Below are positions 46,697 to 55,393 of a DNA stretch of 64,000 nt, one piece after another. The DNA lies in NCBI RefSeq assembly GCF_025244925.1, contig NZ_CP104275.1:2976001-3040000 (forward strand), read 5' to 3'. This DNA comes from Arthrobacter zhaoxinii. Its GTDB lineage: Bacteria > Actinomycetota > Actinomycetes > Actinomycetales > Micrococcaceae. Each line of letters begins with the position of its first letter. Position 1 is the first letter of the stretch. A program made the position numbers and the translations under genes. The notes below the pieces were generated by a model. It was not told the DNA's origin. It saw nothing but the letters and a program-made list of their open reading frames with translations, and searched no databases.

Positions 46697-47605
46697 TTAC
46701 AGCCAGCCCATCGGGTCCTCGTAGTCCCCGTGCCGCAGCACCTCGAAGTGCAGGTGCGGTCCGGTGGAGTTGCCGGTGCTGCCGATTCCGCCTACCACCG
46801 CGCCGGCATCCACCGCCTGCCCCACACTCACGTCAATGCTGTTGAGGTGGTTGTAGGTGGTCTGCACGCCGTCGCCGTGGTCAACGACCACACGCAGCCC
46901 TCCGCCGCCGGTGGTGTGCCAGCCGGCTTCGGTGACGGTCCCGCCGAGCATGGCTTTCACGGGTGTCCCGGTCACGGCGCCGAAGTCCGTCCCGGTGTGG
47001 AACTCCAGGGCGCCCGGAGCCAGCGGGTTGTTCCGGTAGCCGAACGGGGAGGTGACCACCATGTCATCCACGGGCGGCACCGGTCCCTGGACCGGTTCGG
47101 CGACGGGTTCAGGAGCGGGTTCCGGGGCCGGTTCCGCAGCGGGAGCCGGTTCGGGTGCTGCGGGGTCTGCTGCCGGCGCCCCGCCGTCCGGATCCCCGCC
47201 GTCCGGACCGTCCCCGGTGGAGGCGGTGGACAGTTCGCTGACCACCGACTGACGTTCGATCCGCAGGTCCGATTCAACTGATTCGGCCGCACCGGTAACG
47301 AGCCCGCCGAGAGCGACGGCGGCTGCAATGGACAGCGCACCGGTCCGGCGGTGGGGGGTGTCATGTTCTTCGATCCAGTTCCTGGCGGAGCCACCCAGCT
47401 CTACGGTGCGGGCCCCCAGTTTCCTGGCGGAGGCTCCCATCTCCGTTCCTGCCCGGCTGCCCAGGTCCGCAGCCCGGGTACCCAGGTCCGCAGCCCGGGA
47501 GCGCAGTGTTGCGGCGGAGGTGCGCAGGGTCTTCGCGTGGGCCCGCAGGGTTTCGGCGGAAGCACGCAGATCAAGGGGAAGTCGTTCTAAGAAGTGCTCG
47601 GTCAA
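46697..47605 (-). CDS. M23 family peptidoglycan endopeptidase with heptad-repeat N-terminus
   Basis: A 302-residue protein. Residues 15-77 are nine consecutive seven-residue units (AETLRAH, AKTLRTS, AATLRSR and onward) predicted to form an amphipathic helix; one transmembrane helix (about 88-108) follows, then a Pro/Ala/Glu linker (145-178) and a LytM/M23 domain with zinc ligands H203, D207 and H286 (HTGTD, HLHFEV). It should cut peptidoglycan outside the membrane. The TTG start is supported by GAGGTGA. The cytoplasmic heptad part is unusual for M23 enzymes. Confidence 0.88.
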   Translation of the reverse strand: MTEHFLERLPLDLRASAETLRAHAKTLRTSAATLRSRAADLGTRAADLGSRAGTEMGASARKLGARTVELGGSARNWIEEHDTPHRRTGALSIAAAVALGGLVTGAAESVESDLRIERQSVVSELSTASTGDGPDGGDPDGGAPAADPAAPEPAPAAEPAPEPAPEPVAEPVQGPVPPVDDMVVTSPFGYRNNPLAPGALEFHTGTDFGAVTGTPVKAMLGGTVTEAGWHTTGGGGLRVVVDHGDGVQTTYNHLNSIDVSVGQAVDAGAVVGGIGSTGNSTGPHLHFEVLRHGDYEDPMGWL

Positions 47606-47903
47606 CAGTCACCTCAGTGTGCGTTGGTCAAGGACTCTTTGCGATTGCAGGACGTTTTGACGTCCGTGTACACCGGTCCCGGGCAGCTTCACCGGGTCAC
47701 CGGGAGTGGAAAGCCGGATCAATGCGATGGTGCCGGCCGGACCATTGAAGTCCGCCGGACACCAATCCGGCCCGCTTTCAATGTTAAGAAACCGGCAGGC
47801 CCGCCGTCCGCCTTTTGTGGCCAATGCCAACTCCCCCGGTGACCGGTGTCCGGCCCACCTGTGGCCGCCGTCGCACTGCCCCGGGGGCACGGCGCAGCCC
47901 CTG
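47606..47903. other. intergenic region upstream of the M23 peptidase
   Basis: About 300 bp between a FecCD permease stop and the M23 start. A search by eye for a ydaO (c-di-AMP) leader, common before cell-wall hydrolases of actinobacteria, did not show the conserved blocks. No gene is supported. Confidence 0.45.
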
Positions 47904-48971
47904 CTAGAGCACGCCTTTCCGTGCCTCCCCGAGCAACAGGTAGCCCAGATAGACGCTGCCCAGGGCCGCGGTGAAGATCCCCACGGGCAGGGCGGCGCCA
48001 ATGTCGATCTGCTGCACCGTGAAGTCGGAGAGGGTCAGCACCAGGGCCCCCACCAGTGCCGGGGCTACCACGCCGGGCGAGGAGACACCGAGCAGGCGCA
48101 GGGCGATCTGCGGGGCAACGAGGGCAACGAAAGCCACGGGGCCGCAGACGCTGACGGCCGAGGCGGCCAGCACCACGGCCAGGAGGATGGCGATCGTACG
48201 GGTACGGACCACCCGGACGCCGAGCGCCTGGGCCATATCGTCCCCGAGGGACACCAGGTTCAACTGCCGCTGCAGCGCCGCGGCGGCGGGCAGCACCAGG
48301 ACCAGTGCGACGGCGATGGTCACCACATGGGACCAGGACCGGGAGGCCAGGGATCCGTTGAGGTAGAAGGCGAGGGTCTGTGCCTGCTTCTCCCCCACGG
48401 TTGTCATGGCCAGTGAGGTCAGGGCGGTCGCTACGGCGGAAATGCCGATGCCTGCCACAATCAGCTTCCCGGGCCGCGCGAAACCGCGGCCGGTGCTGAG
48501 CCAGACCAGTCCCACTGCTATGCCCCCGCCCAGGACGGCGGCAACCGGCACGGGGAGATAGCCCGGCCAAAGTGTCGTCGCGGCGGCTCCGGCAGCCGCT
48601 CCGCTGGTCAGCCCCACCACCTCCGGGCTTCCGAGCGGGTTGCGGGTCACGGTCTGGAACAGGGATCCGGCCACACCGAACGCGATACCTGCGCCCACGG
48701 CGGTCAGGAACCGGGGGCCGCGCAGCCGTTCGAGCACAAAGGAGGCGCTTCCCTCCGGCGGCGACACGGCGAGTCCGAACAACTCGCCCCAGCTCAGTCC
48801 CAGGTCACCGGCGGTCAGGGTGAATGCCCCCACCAGGATCAGTGCGGCGGTAAGAAGGAGGGTGGTTGCAACGCTGCGCCTGCGGTAGCGGAAACTGATG
48901 TTCTTCCCGATTCGGGCGGTGCGGGTCTGCGATGCGGGACGGGACCCGGAATCGGTGCGGGCGCCGCTCAT
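47904..48971 (-). CDS. FecCD family iron-siderophore ABC permease (second pair, distal)
   Basis: A 355-residue permease with about nine or ten transmembrane segments. LFQTVTRNPLGSPEVVGLTSGA and RPGKLIVAGIGISAVATALTS are BtuC/FecCD hallmarks, and the C-terminal CGPVAFVALVAPQIALRLLG is the ATPase-coupling region. Partner of the permease starting at 50071, whose stop it overlaps (ATGA). This pair has no ATPase of its own nearby. Confidence 0.9.
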   Translation of the reverse strand: MSGARTDSGSRPASQTRTARIGKNISFRYRRRSVATTLLLTAALILVGAFTLTAGDLGLSWGELFGLAVSPPEGSASFVLERLRGPRFLTAVGAGIAFGVAGSLFQTVTRNPLGSPEVVGLTSGAAAGAAATTLWPGYLPVPVAAVLGGGIAVGLVWLSTGRGFARPGKLIVAGIGISAVATALTSLAMTTVGEKQAQTLAFYLNGSLASRSWSHVVTIAVALVLVLPAAAALQRQLNLVSLGDDMAQALGVRVVRTRTIAILLAVVLAASAVSVCGPVAFVALVAPQIALRLLGVSSPGVVAPALVGALVLTLSDFTVQQIDIGAALPVGIFTAALGSVYLGYLLLGEARKGVL

Positions 48972-50071
48972 GCCACGGCCCGCATCCGGCGGACGGCCAG
49001 GATCAGCAGCGGTGCGCCCAGGAGGGCGGTGATAACGCCGGTGAGCACTTCACCGGGCTGGGCCACCAGGCGGCCGGCGACGTCGGCAAAAAGCAGCAGG
49101 GCCGGGCCGACGACGGCGCTCAGGACCAGCAGCCAGCGGTGATCCGGTCCGGTGAAGCTGCGCACAATGTGCGGCACGGCCAGGCCCACGAAGCCGATGG
49201 GTCCGACGGCGGCGGTCGCCGAAGCACAGAGCACTGCAGCGGCGAGTGCGCCGGTGATCTTGGCCGTCTGCGGCCGCAGGCCCAGCGAAGCTGCAGCCTC
49301 CTCCCCCAGCGCCAGGGCGTTCAGGGAGCGTCCGGTGGCGAGTGCCGCAGCCAGTCCCACCAGGAAGAACGGCAGGACATCGTAGGCCTGCTCCATGGTC
49401 CGTCCGCTCAGGGAACCGACGGCCCAGAACCGGTACATGGTGAACACCTCGGGCCGGGTCAGGGCAATGGCCTGGATGAAGGACATCAGCACCGCGGAAA
49501 TCACCGTGCCGGCCAGGACCAGACGCACGGGCGTGGAACCGCGTCGGCCCGAGGCAAGTCCATACACCACCAGCACGGTGAGCAGGGCGCCGGGGAGGGC
49601 AACCCAGACATTCGCGCTTGTGGCGCTGAGACCGAAAAAGGCCATCCCGGTGACCAGGGCCGCGGCGGCACCGGCGTTCACGCCGAGGATGCCGGGATCG
49701 GCCAGCGGGTTCCGGGTCAGGCCCTGCATGATGACTCCGGCCACGGCCAGGGCCGCACCGGCGATGAGGCCAAGGACGGTCCGCGGCACGCGGCTGGCCA
49801 CCACGTCGTCGGCGTAGGTGCTGCCCGTGCCGGTGATTTCCGTCCACAGTGACGCTGCAACCTCCGCGGGGTTCAGTTGATGGGCACCGACGGCCAGGCT
49901 GGTCACCACGGCGAGGAGCAGCACTCCCAGGCCCGCGGCCAGCAGTGCGGTCCCCCGTCCGGCGCTCAGCAGTGAACGCCGAGGAGCGGCCGGTGCATCC
50001 GCACCGGCCGCTCCCGGGTGTCCGGCTCGCGCCGGAACCTCAGCAGGCGCCGAACTAGTCGACCTTGGCAA
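48968..50071 (-). CDS. FecCD family iron-siderophore ABC permease (second pair, proximal)
   Basis: A 367-residue FecCD permease: MQGLTRNPLADPGILGVNAGAA, then VRLVLAGTVISAVLMSF and AVGPIGFVGLAVPHIVRSFTG. A cytoplasmic Ala/Pro-rich N-terminus of about 35 residues is present if the TTG start at 50071, which overlaps the binding-protein gene by 17 nt, is correct; an internal start cannot be excluded. Co-transcribed with the binding protein. Confidence 0.87.
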   Translation of the reverse strand: MPRSTSSAPAEVPARAGHPGAAGADAPAAPRRSLLSAGRGTALLAAGLGVLLLAVVTSLAVGAHQLNPAEVAASLWTEITGTGSTYADDVVASRVPRTVLGLIAGAALAVAGVIMQGLTRNPLADPGILGVNAGAAAALVTGMAFFGLSATSANVWVALPGALLTVLVVYGLASGRRGSTPVRLVLAGTVISAVLMSFIQAIALTRPEVFTMYRFWAVGSLSGRTMEQAYDVLPFFLVGLAAALATGRSLNALALGEEAAASLGLRPQTAKITGALAAAVLCASATAAVGPIGFVGLAVPHIVRSFTGPDHRWLLVLSAVVGPALLLFADVAGRLVAQPGEVLTGVITALLGAPLLILAVRRMRAVA

Positions 50072-51083
50072 CTGCTTCTTCGATCATCGGCTCAAACCGG
50101 TCCAGGACCCACGGGACGCTCAGCGGGGTCAGGAAGCTGGAAGCCATGCCGACCTGGCGGTCAAGGTTACGCACCACGGAGCCGCGTTCCACGGCGGGAA
50201 TCTGCGCGAAGAGGCGCTGCTCTTCCGTACGCTGCTGCTCTGCTTCGTCGTTGTACCAGGTGAACAGGACATCGACGTCCGTCAGCTTGGCTGCGTTTTC
50301 GAGCCCCAGCTCCGAGGTGAAGCTGCCTTCACTCGAGGGAATGTCCTTAACTGCCGGATCCACGGTCATCCCCAGCGCGGTGAGGATATCCACCCGCGCG
50401 TCACCCTCGTTGTACAGCACCAGGGAACCCGGGGCGCCGCCGCCCCAGACGTAGGCGAAGGTCTTGCCCTCAAACTCAGGGTGCTCGGCTGCGCTGTCGG
50501 CCAATGCCTGCTCGACGCCGGCAACTGCTTCCTCTGCTGCCTCCGGCTCGCCCAGCGCCTTGCCGATCACCGAAATGTGGTCATCCCAGTCGATGTTCCA
50601 GGCCTTTTCCGGGTAGGCAACGGTGGGGGCGAGGTCGTTGAGGATGTCGAAGTCCTCCTGGGTGATGCCGGAGTTCGGGGCCAGGATCAGGTCCGGTTCC
50701 AGTGCCACAATGGCGTCGATGTCGATGTCCTGTCCGCCGGTGAACGTGGCGGGGAAATCGTCTCCGCGTTCCTCGATGGCTTCGCTCACCCACGGGTAGT
50801 TGCCGTGCTCGTCATTGCCCCAGGTGACCTCTTCGACGCCCACCGGCGTGGTGCCCAGCGCGACGGCGGTGTCGGCCGAACCCCACCCGAGGGTGACCAC
50901 GCGCTGAGGCTTCTGCTCAATGGTGGCCTCTCCCAGTGCCGATTCGATGGTTACCGGGAACTGCTCCGCAGCTTCCCCGGTCGAATCGGATGCCGCGCTG
51001 TCTGCGGCATCGGCACCGCAGCCGCTTAGGGCCAGCAGGACTGCCGGGACGGCCAGCAGGGCGGCGAGCGGAGCTCTTTTCAT
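50055..51083 (-). CDS. iron-siderophore ABC transporter substrate-binding lipoprotein
   Basis: A 342-residue class III binding protein. Signal sequence with lipobox LLALSGC near residue 22. QRVVTLGWGSADTAVALGTTPVGV, IVALEPDLILAPNSGIT and the C-terminal EEAVAKVD fit the FepB/FhuD group. The ATG has AAGGAA upstream; a longer frame runs into the hairpin before the gene and is not used. It would capture a ferric siderophore at the outer face of the membrane. Confidence 0.92.
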   Translation of the reverse strand: MKRAPLAALLAVPAVLLALSGCGADAADSAASDSTGEAAEQFPVTIESALGEATIEQKPQRVVTLGWGSADTAVALGTTPVGVEEVTWGNDEHGNYPWVSEAIEERGDDFPATFTGGQDIDIDAIVALEPDLILAPNSGITQEDFDILNDLAPTVAYPEKAWNIDWDDHISVIGKALGEPEAAEEAVAGVEQALADSAAEHPEFEGKTFAYVWGGGAPGSLVLYNEGDARVDILTALGMTVDPAVKDIPSSEGSFTSELGLENAAKLTDVDVLFTWYNDEAEQQRTEEQRLFAQIPAVERGSVVRNLDRQVGMASSFLTPLSVPWVLDRFEPMIEEAVAKVD

Positions 51084-51101
51084 GGTGTTCCTTTCAGAGG
51101 G

Positions 51102-51129
51102 GACCGGCCCGCCGTACGGCGGGCCGGTC
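51102..51129 (-). terminator. GC-rich hairpin between the SIP gene and the binding-protein gene
   Basis: A perfect 12-bp inverted repeat (GACCGGCCCGCC) with loop GTAC, on the minus strand 27 nt after the siderophore-interacting gene and 19 nt before the lipoprotein start. No T-tract follows, so it may act as a partial terminator or protect the 3' part of a processed mRNA. Confidence 0.55.
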
Positions 51130-51155
51130 ATAACAAAAACTTGGGGCCGGAGCGG

Positions 51156-52262
51156 TTAGGACAGCTCGGCACGGCCCTTGCGCCAGTAGCCCATAAAGGC
51201 CACCTGCTTGCGGTCAATCCCGACGTCGCGCACCAGGTAGCGGCGCAGGCCGCGCACCACGGCGGCTTCACCGGCAATCCAGGCGTAGAAGGGAAGCGCT
51301 CCCGACGGCGCATGCGGGTTCCGTGAAGCTTCCACCACTGCCGGATCCAGCCGCTGCGGGGTTTCCCAGAGGATGGCTTCGTCCACGTTGACTTCCTCGG
51401 GTTCCCGCAGGGTCGGGCTGGGACGGAACGGGGCACCGTCGGCGGTCTCCACTGATGCCCAGCCGGGCAGCGCGACGACCTGGCGCACCGCGGCGTCGAG
51501 CAGTTCGCCGTGGGGCCGGGCGCCGCGGGCGAGCCAGATCATCTGCACGCCGGAGTCGGTGCGGACTTCCTGGCGGTCCCCGCTGGAGGGGATCTCCATC
51601 AGGGCGTGGCCGGTCACGTCTTCCGGCAGTGATTCCAGGATCGCGGTGATCGCCGGAACAGCCGTTTCATCCCCGGCGAGCAGCACGTGCCGGGCCATGC
51701 CGGGACGCCATTCGATGCCGCCGTAGGATTCGGCGGTGACGCACTGGGCAACGTTGGGGCCAATGACGCAAACCCGGTCCCCCGGAACCGCGGCGGCGGC
51801 CCAGCTGGAGGCCGGCCCGCCCTTGCCGTCCTCGTCGAAGTGGAGGACGAAGTCGACGTCGATTTCGGGTTCCGGCCCGGAGCAGCGGGCACCGCGGACG
51901 GTATAGGTGCGCATGCATCCGCGTGTGGCCGGGTCCAGTTTCAGCCAGTCCTGGTACCAGCCGGCGTCGAGCGTGGACAGGTCCGGAAGCGGCAGGGAGG
52001 TGCCGTCGGCGTCGACGCAGGGCACGATCACCTTGATCCGCAGGTCGTGGGTCTGTCCCTGCACACCGAAATCGGCCAGGCAGGCTCCGGCGAAGGTGAT
52101 GCGCTGGAAGTTGGCACCCAGCCGGACAATCCGCTTGACCTCGACGTCGAAGGACATCACGGCGGCGGTGCTGCGTACCCGGCGGGCCGGGCGCGCGGAC
52201 GCAGTGCCGGCGGGGTCGACGGAAGCGGCAGCTGCGCCGTTTACGGAGCGGACGTGCGTCAT
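51156..52262 (-). CDS. siderophore-interacting protein (ViuB/SIP ferric-siderophore reductase)
   Basis: A 368-residue FAD-dependent reductase. RTYTVRG at residues 118-124 is the flavin-binding motif, ARHVLLAGDETAVPAITAILESL the NAD(P)H-binding start, and the C-terminal YAWIAGEAAVVRGLRRYLV completes the SIP fold. It reduces imported ferric siderophores to release iron in the cytoplasm. The ATG overlaps the ATPase stop in ATGA, so the two are coupled. N-terminal 30 residues are Ala/Arg-rich and probably flexible. Confidence 0.92.
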   Translation of the reverse strand: MTHVRSVNGAAAASVDPAGTASARPARRVRSTAAVMSFDVEVKRIVRLGANFQRITFAGACLADFGVQGQTHDLRIKVIVPCVDADGTSLPLPDLSTLDAGWYQDWLKLDPATRGCMRTYTVRGARCSGPEPEIDVDFVLHFDEDGKGGPASSWAAAAVPGDRVCVIGPNVAQCVTAESYGGIEWRPGMARHVLLAGDETAVPAITAILESLPEDVTGHALMEIPSSGDRQEVRTDSGVQMIWLARGARPHGELLDAAVRQVVALPGWASVETADGAPFRPSPTLREPEEVNVDEAILWETPQRLDPAVVEASRNPHAPSGALPFYAWIAGEAAVVRGLRRYLVRDVGIDRKQVAFMGYWRKGRAELS

Positions 52263-53164
52263 GATGCGGCCTCCATGGGCTCGTTGATGCCGGATCGACG
52301 CTGGCCGTCCCCCGGGTTGGGCAGGTAGCCAGAGGGCTTTTCCGGTTCCGGCTCTGCTTCCGGTTCCGGTGCGGCGCTGTGGTGGCGTCCGAGCGGGATG
52401 ACCATCGGGGTGCCGGAGACCGGATCCGGAATGACACGGGAGGCCAGCCCGAAGACCGTGCTGACCAGTTCTTCGGTGACGACGTCGGCCGGGGCGCCTT
52501 CTGCGGCAATCCGTCCGTCCTTCATGGCCACCAGGTGGTCCGCGTAGCGGGCGGCCAGGTTCAGGTCATGCAGGACAATGGCCACGGTGGTGCCGGCACG
52601 CCGGTTCAAGTCGGTGATCAGGTCCAGGACCTCGATCTGGTGGGTGACGTCCAGGAACGTGGTGGGCTCATCCAGCAGCAGGATGTCCGTCTCCTGGGCC
52701 AGGGCCATGGCGATCCAGACCCGCTGGCGCTGGCCGCCGGAAAGTTCGTCCACGTTCCGCCCGGCCAGGTCCACGGTATCGGTGGCTGCCAGTGCGGCGG
52801 CAACGGCTTCGTCGTCGGCGGCTGTCCACTGCCGGAACCAGCCCTGGTGCGGGTAGCGGCCGCGGCCCACCAGGTCCGCCACGGTGATCCCTTCGGGTGC
52901 CGTGGGTGTCTGCGGAAGCAGCCCCAGTGTGCGGGCCACCTGCCGGCTGGGCACTGAGGAGATGTCCTTGCCGTTGAGGTAGACGGTGCCTCCGGCCGGC
53001 TTCAGCAGCCGGGCCAGGCCCCGCAGCAGCGTGGACTTTCCGCACGCGTTGGCGCCGACAATGATCGTGATCCTGCCCGCGGGCAGGGTAAGCGAGAGCG
53101 AGTCCACCACTTTGCGCTCGTCGTATCCGAGCTCCAGCTTTTCAGCGGAAAGCAGGTTCTCCAT
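52259..53164 (-). CDS. iron-siderophore ABC transporter ATPase (FecE/FhuC-like)
   Basis: A 301-residue ATPase. Walker A GANACGKST, Q-loop LGLLPQTP, signature LSGGQRQRVWIAMAL and Walker B ILLLDEPTTFLDVTHQ are intact. The C-terminal 45 residues are a Pro/Glu-rich extension. It is the only ATPase in the locus, so it may serve both FecCD pairs. It starts 1 nt after the permease stop. Confidence 0.93.
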   Translation of the reverse strand: MENLLSAEKLELGYDERKVVDSLSLTLPAGRITIIVGANACGKSTLLRGLARLLKPAGGTVYLNGKDISSVPSRQVARTLGLLPQTPTAPEGITVADLVGRGRYPHQGWFRQWTAADDEAVAAALAATDTVDLAGRNVDELSGGQRQRVWIAMALAQETDILLLDEPTTFLDVTHQIEVLDLITDLNRRAGTTVAIVLHDLNLAARYADHLVAMKDGRIAAEGAPADVVTEELVSTVFGLASRVIPDPVSGTPMVIPLGRHHSAAPEPEAEPEPEKPSGYLPNPGDGQRRSGINEPMEAAS

Positions 53165-53165
53165 G

Positions 53166-54230
53166 TCAGCCTCCTTGGCCTACGCGGTTTGACGTGACCA
53201 GCAGCCACAGAAGAAAAGGTGCCCCGAGGGCGCCGGTCACGACGCCCACCGGCAGGGTGACGCCAGGGATGAGGTTGGCGCCGACGAAATCCGCCGCAAG
53301 GACAATGCAGGCGCCCACCAGGCCGGCGGTGAGCAGGGTGGCCTCCCCGTGCATCAGCCGCCGGGCGATCGGACCGGAGAGGAACGCGATGAAAGCCACC
53401 GGACCCGCAGCGGCAGTCGCGGCGGCGGCCAGGCCGACGGCCACAATGATCAGGGCCAGCCGGGCGGTTTCCACCCGGATGCCCAGGCCCGCGGCGGCGT
53501 CGTCGCCCAGTTCCAGTCCGCGCAGGGTGCGGGAGAGCACGGCCGCGGCGGGGAGGAGCACCAGCAGGAATACTGCCAGGACGGCGGCCCGGTCCCAGCT
53601 GCTGTTGTTCAGGGAGCCGTTGAGCCACACGAGCGCTTCGGACGCGGTCCGGATGTCCGTTCGAGTCAGCAGGAAGTTGACCAGGGCCTGCATAACGGCG
53701 GCAAAGCCGATGCCCACCAGCACCAGCCGGTATCCGGCCACACCGCCGCGGCGGGAAAGCAGGTAGATGGCCAGGGCCACCAGCAGGGCGCCTGCGAGGG
53801 CGGCGATGGACACGGTGGTTCCGGCTGCGCCGAACAGCACGATGGCGCAGACTGCGCTGGCGCTGGCACCGTAGCTGATGCCGATGATGTCCGGGCTGGC
53901 CAGGGGGTTGCGCAGCAGTGTCTGGAAGACGGCGCCGGCAATACCGAAGCCGACCCCGATCAGGGTGCCGATCACGGCCCGCGGGAGTTTGCTCTCCATC
54001 AGGATGTAGGTGGCGCCGGGAATCTGCTCACCGAAGAGGATCCGGAAGAAGTCCGGAACGGTGAAGGTATAGGTCCCGAGCAACACGTAAACCGCAAAGA
54101 GCACCAGCACTGCGGCGGCCAGCAGCGCCGGCGTCAGCACCCGGCGTCGTCGTCCCAGTTTCCGGGCGGCCCGGACGGCGTCGGCGGCACCGGCGGGGGC
54201 GGTGCGGGGAGTCTCGACGACGGCGTTCAT
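53166..54230 (-). CDS. FecCD family iron-siderophore ABC permease (first pair, distal)
   Basis: A 354-residue permease. FQTLLRNPLASPDIIGISYGA, YRLVLVGIGFAAVMQALVNF and AGPVAFIAFLSGPIARRL are family marks. The ATG overlaps the preceding stop in ATGA, which fixes the start; the longer open frame upstream is a shadow of the other permease. It forms a heterodimer with the first-gene permease. Confidence 0.92.
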   Translation of the reverse strand: MNAVVETPRTAPAGAADAVRAARKLGRRRRVLTPALLAAAVLVLFAVYVLLGTYTFTVPDFFRILFGEQIPGATYILMESKLPRAVIGTLIGVGFGIAGAVFQTLLRNPLASPDIIGISYGASASAVCAIVLFGAAGTTVSIAALAGALLVALAIYLLSRRGGVAGYRLVLVGIGFAAVMQALVNFLLTRTDIRTASEALVWLNGSLNNSSWDRAAVLAVFLLVLLPAAAVLSRTLRGLELGDDAAAGLGIRVETARLALIIVAVGLAAAATAAAGPVAFIAFLSGPIARRLMHGEATLLTAGLVGACIVLAADFVGANLIPGVTLPVGVVTGALGAPFLLWLLVTSNRVGQGG

Positions 54231-55288
54231 AGCTCGGCCAGCTTCCGCCGGCGCACCAGCCAGATGAACACCGGGGCGCCGATCACGGCGGTGGTGACGC
54301 CGACGGGAATCTCCCCCGGCGGCAGCAGGACCCGTCCCGCCACGTCCGCACTGACCAGCAGCGCCGGGGCGAGGAGCATGGAGAAGGGCAGAATCCAGCG
54401 GTAATCCGGGCCGGTGAAACTGCGCACCACGTGCGGGATGACCAGGCCGATGAACGCGATGGGGCCGGCGGCGGCGGTGGCCGCCCCGCACAGCAGGACC
54501 ACACCCAGCGCAGTGATCCCCCGGCTGAGCCCGACGCGCTGGCCGAGCCCGCGGGCCACGTCGTCACCCAGGCTGAGGCCGTTCAGCGCGCGTCCGGCGC
54601 TGACAGAGATCAGGGCACCGACAGCCAGGAACGGCAGTACCGCAACGATGGTGTCCCAGTCGCGGCCGGACACGCTGCCCACCTGCCAGAACCGGAAGGT
54701 GTCCAGGGTCTGCTGGCTGGAGACCAGCACGGCACTGAGCAGGGACATCAGCCCGGCGCTCAGTGCGGCGCCGGCCAGGGCCAGCTTGACCGGTGTGGCG
54801 CCTTCCCTGCCGAGGCTCGCGACCAGGTACACCACGACGGCGGCCAGCGCGGCGCCGGCAAGGGCGAACCAGACGTAGCCGGTGAGGCGGGTGACGCCGA
54901 AAACATAAATGCCCAGCACCACGGCAAATGCGGCACCGGCGTTGACGCCCAGGATGCCCGGGTCCGCCAGCGGATTGCGGGCGACACCCTGCATTGCCGC
55001 GCCGGCGAGGCCCAGGGCCGCACCCGCGAGCAGGCCCAGGACGGTGCGGGGCACACGTGAAAGGACAACCGCGTGGTCCCCGTTGGCAGGATCGAAATCG
55101 GTGAAGGCGTCCCAGACGGTGCCTGGGGCAACCGGCCGGGCGCCGATGGCCACGGAGGCGGCGCAGGCAAGAGCCAGCACCAGCATGGTCAGGAGGAGAA
55201 GGCCCGCACGCCGCCGGGTGCCGGGGGCTTCGGGATCCGCCGGGGCGTCCGGTCGGGAAACGCCTGACGGGCGTGCGGCAACACTCAC
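54227..55288 (-). CDS. FecCD family iron-siderophore ABC permease (first pair, proximal)
   Basis: A 353-residue permease with MQGVARNPLADPGILGVNAGA, VKLALAGAALSAGLMSLLS and AAGPIAFIGLVIPHVVRSFTG. I used the GTG preceded by GGGAGG at 7 nt; a TTG seven codons upstream would overlap this RBS. It is the first gene of the iron operon, 32 nt downstream of the iron box. Confidence 0.92.
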   Translation of the reverse strand: MSVAARPSGVSRPDAPADPEAPGTRRRAGLLLLTMLVLALACAASVAIGARPVAPGTVWDAFTDFDPANGDHAVVLSRVPRTVLGLLAGAALGLAGAAMQGVARNPLADPGILGVNAGAAFAVVLGIYVFGVTRLTGYVWFALAGAALAAVVVYLVASLGREGATPVKLALAGAALSAGLMSLLSAVLVSSQQTLDTFRFWQVGSVSGRDWDTIVAVLPFLAVGALISVSAGRALNGLSLGDDVARGLGQRVGLSRGITALGVVLLCGAATAAAGPIAFIGLVIPHVVRSFTGPDYRWILPFSMLLAPALLVSADVAGRVLLPPGEIPVGVTTAVIGAPVFIWLVRRRKLAEL

Positions 55289-55320
55289 GTAGGCACCTCC
55301 CTTGGGCAACAGGCAATTTC

Positions 55321-55339
55321 TTAAGTAAGGCTAGCCTAT
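55321..55339 (-). promoter_or_regulatory. IdeR/DtxR-type iron box
   Basis: TTAAGTAAGGCTAGCCTAT matches the 19-bp DtxR/IdeR consensus TTAGGTTAGGCTAACCTAA at 15 of 19 positions, with the palindromic core AGGCTAGCCT intact. It lies just before the first FecCD permease and should repress the operon when iron is sufficient. Confidence 0.85.
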
Positions 55340-55393
55340 GGTCCGGGCCTTTAAGAAACGTTTATGTTGCGTATTAGGGCTGGTGCCCCCTGC

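Noticed and set aside
47606..47903. ydaO (c-di-AMP) riboswitch before the M23 peptidase
   Set aside because: The conserved blocks of the aptamer could not be found on the minus strand.
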